Positions 5,606 to 7,546 of a stretch of 7,546 nucleotides of DNA are shown in pieces (the stretch's first letter is position 1; every line of letters begins with the position of its first letter). The stretch spans positions 1-7,546 of the forward strand of contig JAIRKN010000062.1 of the NCBI GenBank assembly GCA_031260095.1, in the 5' to 3' direction. The position numbers and the translations under genes are program-made. The DNA is from Tannerella sp. (GTDB taxonomy: Bacteria > Bacteroidota > Bacteroidia > Bacteroidales > Tannerellaceae). The notes under the pieces were generated by a model, which was given only the letters and a program-made list of their open reading frames with translations, searched no databases and was not told the origin of the DNA.

Positions 5606-7543
5606 TTTATATTCTATATCATACTGCTTCAACATATCCGTCACGGCTAATACGGCAGACAGATTCATCAGAAAAGAGATCGCCCCACGCCCTGTAAACG
5701 GAGGATTGCCGTCATACAATTCGGAAATAGTCCCGATACAGTGATGCGACATTTCTTCCTCCATACTGATCATCGTACGTTCTACAAACGACAATCCCGA
5801 ACGACCGAATATTTTCAGATATGTGGATATATACATCCTCATCAGCCAGGGCCAGACAGCGCCCTGGTGATACGACAGATCCCTCTCATACTGAGATCCC
5901 GTATAATTAGGCCGGTACCCGCCGCTTTTCGGACTGAGTGAGCGCAGTCCTTTCAAGGTCAGCAATTCTTTGGTGGCTATATCCAGTACGGCCCGTTTCT
6001 GCAGTTTCGTCAAAGGGGAATATTCGCACGAGATAGCAATGATCATGTTGGGGCGGACACTCCAATCCTGTACCGGGCCGTCGACATAATCATACAGGTA
6101 GTTATATTTATTCACGAATGTCGCCGGAAACGAAACGTCCATTGATGCGATCAGGCTGTCGATCCGGTTCATCCGGACGGGTTCATTCAACTCTTTGTAA
6201 AATTTTAGGGCATTATACCATAATGCGTTAAACTCTACAATATAACCGGAACGGGGCACTACCGGACGACCGTTGACCGTCGAATTCATCCATGTGACCG
6301 CCTTATTACGGCCATCGGAATAGAGCAAACCGTTATCCGATAGCTTCAAATTCGGATGAGATTGCGACAGGATAAACTTTATTATTTCTTCGACGATATC
6401 ACGATATTTCGCCCGTGCTTTTTCCAACCCTTCCTTCAAGCGGTACTGCTGCATACTCCATATTGCCCACAACAATACATCCGGACTGTCTATTTCGCGG
6501 ATCACTGGATCCGATTCACCGTCTTTTATAAATCTATACAATGCGGATACGGCCGTACGCATGACATTCTCATAACGGTCATATTCGCCCGGAACAAGTG
6601 TCGCCGCACAGACCGAAATAAACAAATCCCTGGCTCTCACTTTAAACCAGGGGTAGCCGGCTAACAGATAATAATCATTCCCTTTCGGATTATAATAAAG
6701 CTGGTGTACCGAGTTCACTATATTTTTATAAAAGCTTGATCGCGGTGTCCGCGTATTTATTTCCATCTCAAAACGTTCGTGCAGACAATCTGTTTCAATC
6801 TCTTTATCCCCGGCGCAGAAGATTATCGATTCGCCTTTTTTTATCTCCAGTTCAAAATAACCGGGCACATACAAATCTTCCTGATAAGGATACCCACGTT
6901 CCTGTTCTTTGGGATATTCGATCCCGTTATACCAGTTTGGTTCATACTTAAACGGGGCGGGTTTTGTAAATTGCATATACAAATCCGGGTATCCGGGATA
7001 AAGGCATGTTTTTATTCCGTTACTAACCTCGTCATACTGCCGGTTTATATAATCATTGGCCTGACACAGGCTCTGAACGCTCCGAAAGGCCAGAAACGGA
7101 TGAAAGCACAGCGTAGTTATGGAATGAGCGTCCAGCAACTTATAACGGATCATGATCAAGTTCTCCGTCCGCGAAAAAATCTTTTCCTTCGAAAGGATCA
7201 CGCCGCCCACCCGGTAGATCGTACGGGGCACTATCTCCATACTGTATTCGCGGATATATTTATGTCCGTTCGGACTGTAGCTCCCTCCCTGATACTTATG
7301 CAATCCCAGGTTAAAAGCGGCTCCATGCTGTATCACCGTTTCATCCAGTGAAGAGAGGATCACATGATTATCATCTCCCATTCCGCGAATCGGCATCACA
7401 AGCAAACCGTGATACTTCCTCGTATTACAATCTACAATCGTCGTACTGTGATATGCGCCTTTCTGGTTCGCTCTCAGTATCTCGCGGGAGAGAGATTCCT
7501 GAAGATTTATCATCAGTGTTTTATCAAATTTAAGATAACTCAT
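5603..7543 (-). CDS. Glycogen debranching enzyme (amylo-alpha-1,6-glucosidase, GH133-like)
   Basis: A 646-residue cytoplasmic protein, the usual size of bacterial glucosidase-type debranching enzymes. The N-terminal beta-sandwich domain begins with REILRANQKGAYHSTTIVD (20-38) and NTRKYHGLLV (40-49), the family signature. The C-terminal (alpha/alpha)6 barrel has AGYPWF (295-300) with RARD (303-306), SPDVLLWAIWSM (353-364), TWMNS (417-421), VEFNALWYNAL (436-446), YHQGAVWPW (558-566) and GTISELYDG (604-612), where E608 is a candidate catalytic base. The usual WMD is WMN here (N420). It would remove alpha-1,6-linked glucose or short branches from glycogen or limit dextrins. It is the first gene of the three-gene operon visible here. 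ATG 7543 lies 3 bases from the window edge, so promoter and leader are not visible and an earlier start cannot be strictly excluded; the N-terminus is what I expect for Bacteroidetes members. No frameshift is seen. Confidence 0.9.
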   Translation of the reverse strand: MSYLKFDKTLMINLQESLSREILRANQKGAYHSTTIVDCNTRKYHGLLVMPIRGMGDDNHVILSSLDETVIQHGAAFNLGLHKYQGGSYSPNGHKYIREYSMEIVPRTIYRVGGVILSKEKIFSRTENLIMIRYKLLDAHSITTLCFHPFLAFRSVQSLCQANDYINRQYDEVSNGIKTCLYPGYPDLYMQFTKPAPFKYEPNWYNGIEYPKEQERGYPYQEDLYVPGYFELEIKKGESIIFCAGDKEIETDCLHERFEMEINTRTPRSSFYKNIVNSVHQLYYNPKGNDYYLLAGYPWFKVRARDLFISVCAATLVPGEYDRYENVMRTAVSALYRFIKDGESDPVIREIDSPDVLLWAIWSMQQYRLKEGLEKARAKYRDIVEEIIKFILSQSHPNLKLSDNGLLYSDGRNKAVTWMNSTVNGRPVVPRSGYIVEFNALWYNALKFYKELNEPVRMNRIDSLIASMDVSFPATFVNKYNYLYDYVDGPVQDWSVRPNMIIAISCEYSPLTKLQKRAVLDIATKELLTLKGLRSLSPKSGGYRPNYTGSQYERDLSYHQGAVWPWLMRMYISTYLKIFGRSGLSFVERTMISMEEEMSHHCIGTISELYDGNPPFTGRGAISFLMNLSAVLAVTDMLKQYDIEYK

Positions 7544-7546
7544 AAT

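Noticed and set aside
6779..7351. Plus-strand open frame of 190 codons
   Set aside because: Long, but wholly antisense to the well-conserved debranching enzyme gene; no motif and no promoter seen ahead of it.
1..7546. tRNA, rRNA, CRISPR array, insertion sequence, phage or toxin-antitoxin genes
   Set aside because: No direct-repeat array, cloverleaf-like sequence, transposase or similar motifs were noticed; nearly all of the window is accounted for by five genes.

Overview
The window looks like chromosomal DNA of a Bacteroidales bacterium (Bacteroides, Parabacteroides or a near relative; I cannot name the species). Three things point there: a fimbrillin-type surface lipoprotein, two promoters that fit the Bacteroidetes TTTG / TAnnTTTG consensus, and the gene order glycogen debranching enzyme - GT4 glycosyltransferase - GH57 protein, which is a familiar Bacteroidetes glycogen locus. 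The DNA is almost entirely coding.

Layout. (1) Bases 1-1140, minus strand: a lipoprotein of the fimbrillin (FimA/Mfa, type V pilus) class, complete at its N-terminus but running off the left edge. It is easy to miss because its reading frame has no stop inside the window. (2) Bases 1141-1271: a short intergenic region with two divergent, consensus-like promoters, one for the lipoprotein and one for the next gene. (3) Bases 1272-2936, plus strand: an AMP-forming acyl-CoA synthetase; its start is ATG 1272, not the TTG at 1245, which lies inside the promoter. (4) Bases 2929-7543, minus strand: an operon read from right to left, with GH133-type debranching enzyme, GT4 glycogen-synthase-like glycosyltransferase (start codon directly abutting the previous stop) and GH57 alpha-amylase-like protein (after a 55-base spacer). 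Its promoter lies beyond the right edge.

How they fit. The three minus-strand genes form a cytoplasmic alpha-glucan module: the GT4 enzyme probably extends alpha-1,4 chains, the debranching enzyme probably removes alpha-1,6 branches, and the GH57 protein either trims or rearranges chains or has become a non-catalytic partner. The acyl-CoA synthetase activates fatty acids and has no evident link to glycogen; it converges on the operon and its 3' end overlaps the GH57 gene by 8 bases. The fimbrial lipoprotein is a separate cell-surface unit.

I found no RNA gene, CRISPR array, insertion sequence or phage gene. I see no wholly new system here. The points most worth a second look are the altered conserved motif in the GH57 protein, an Asn at the usual WMD position of the debranching enzyme, the missing A10 lysine in the synthetase, the inverted repeat at the convergent gene ends, and the symmetric divergent promoter pair.
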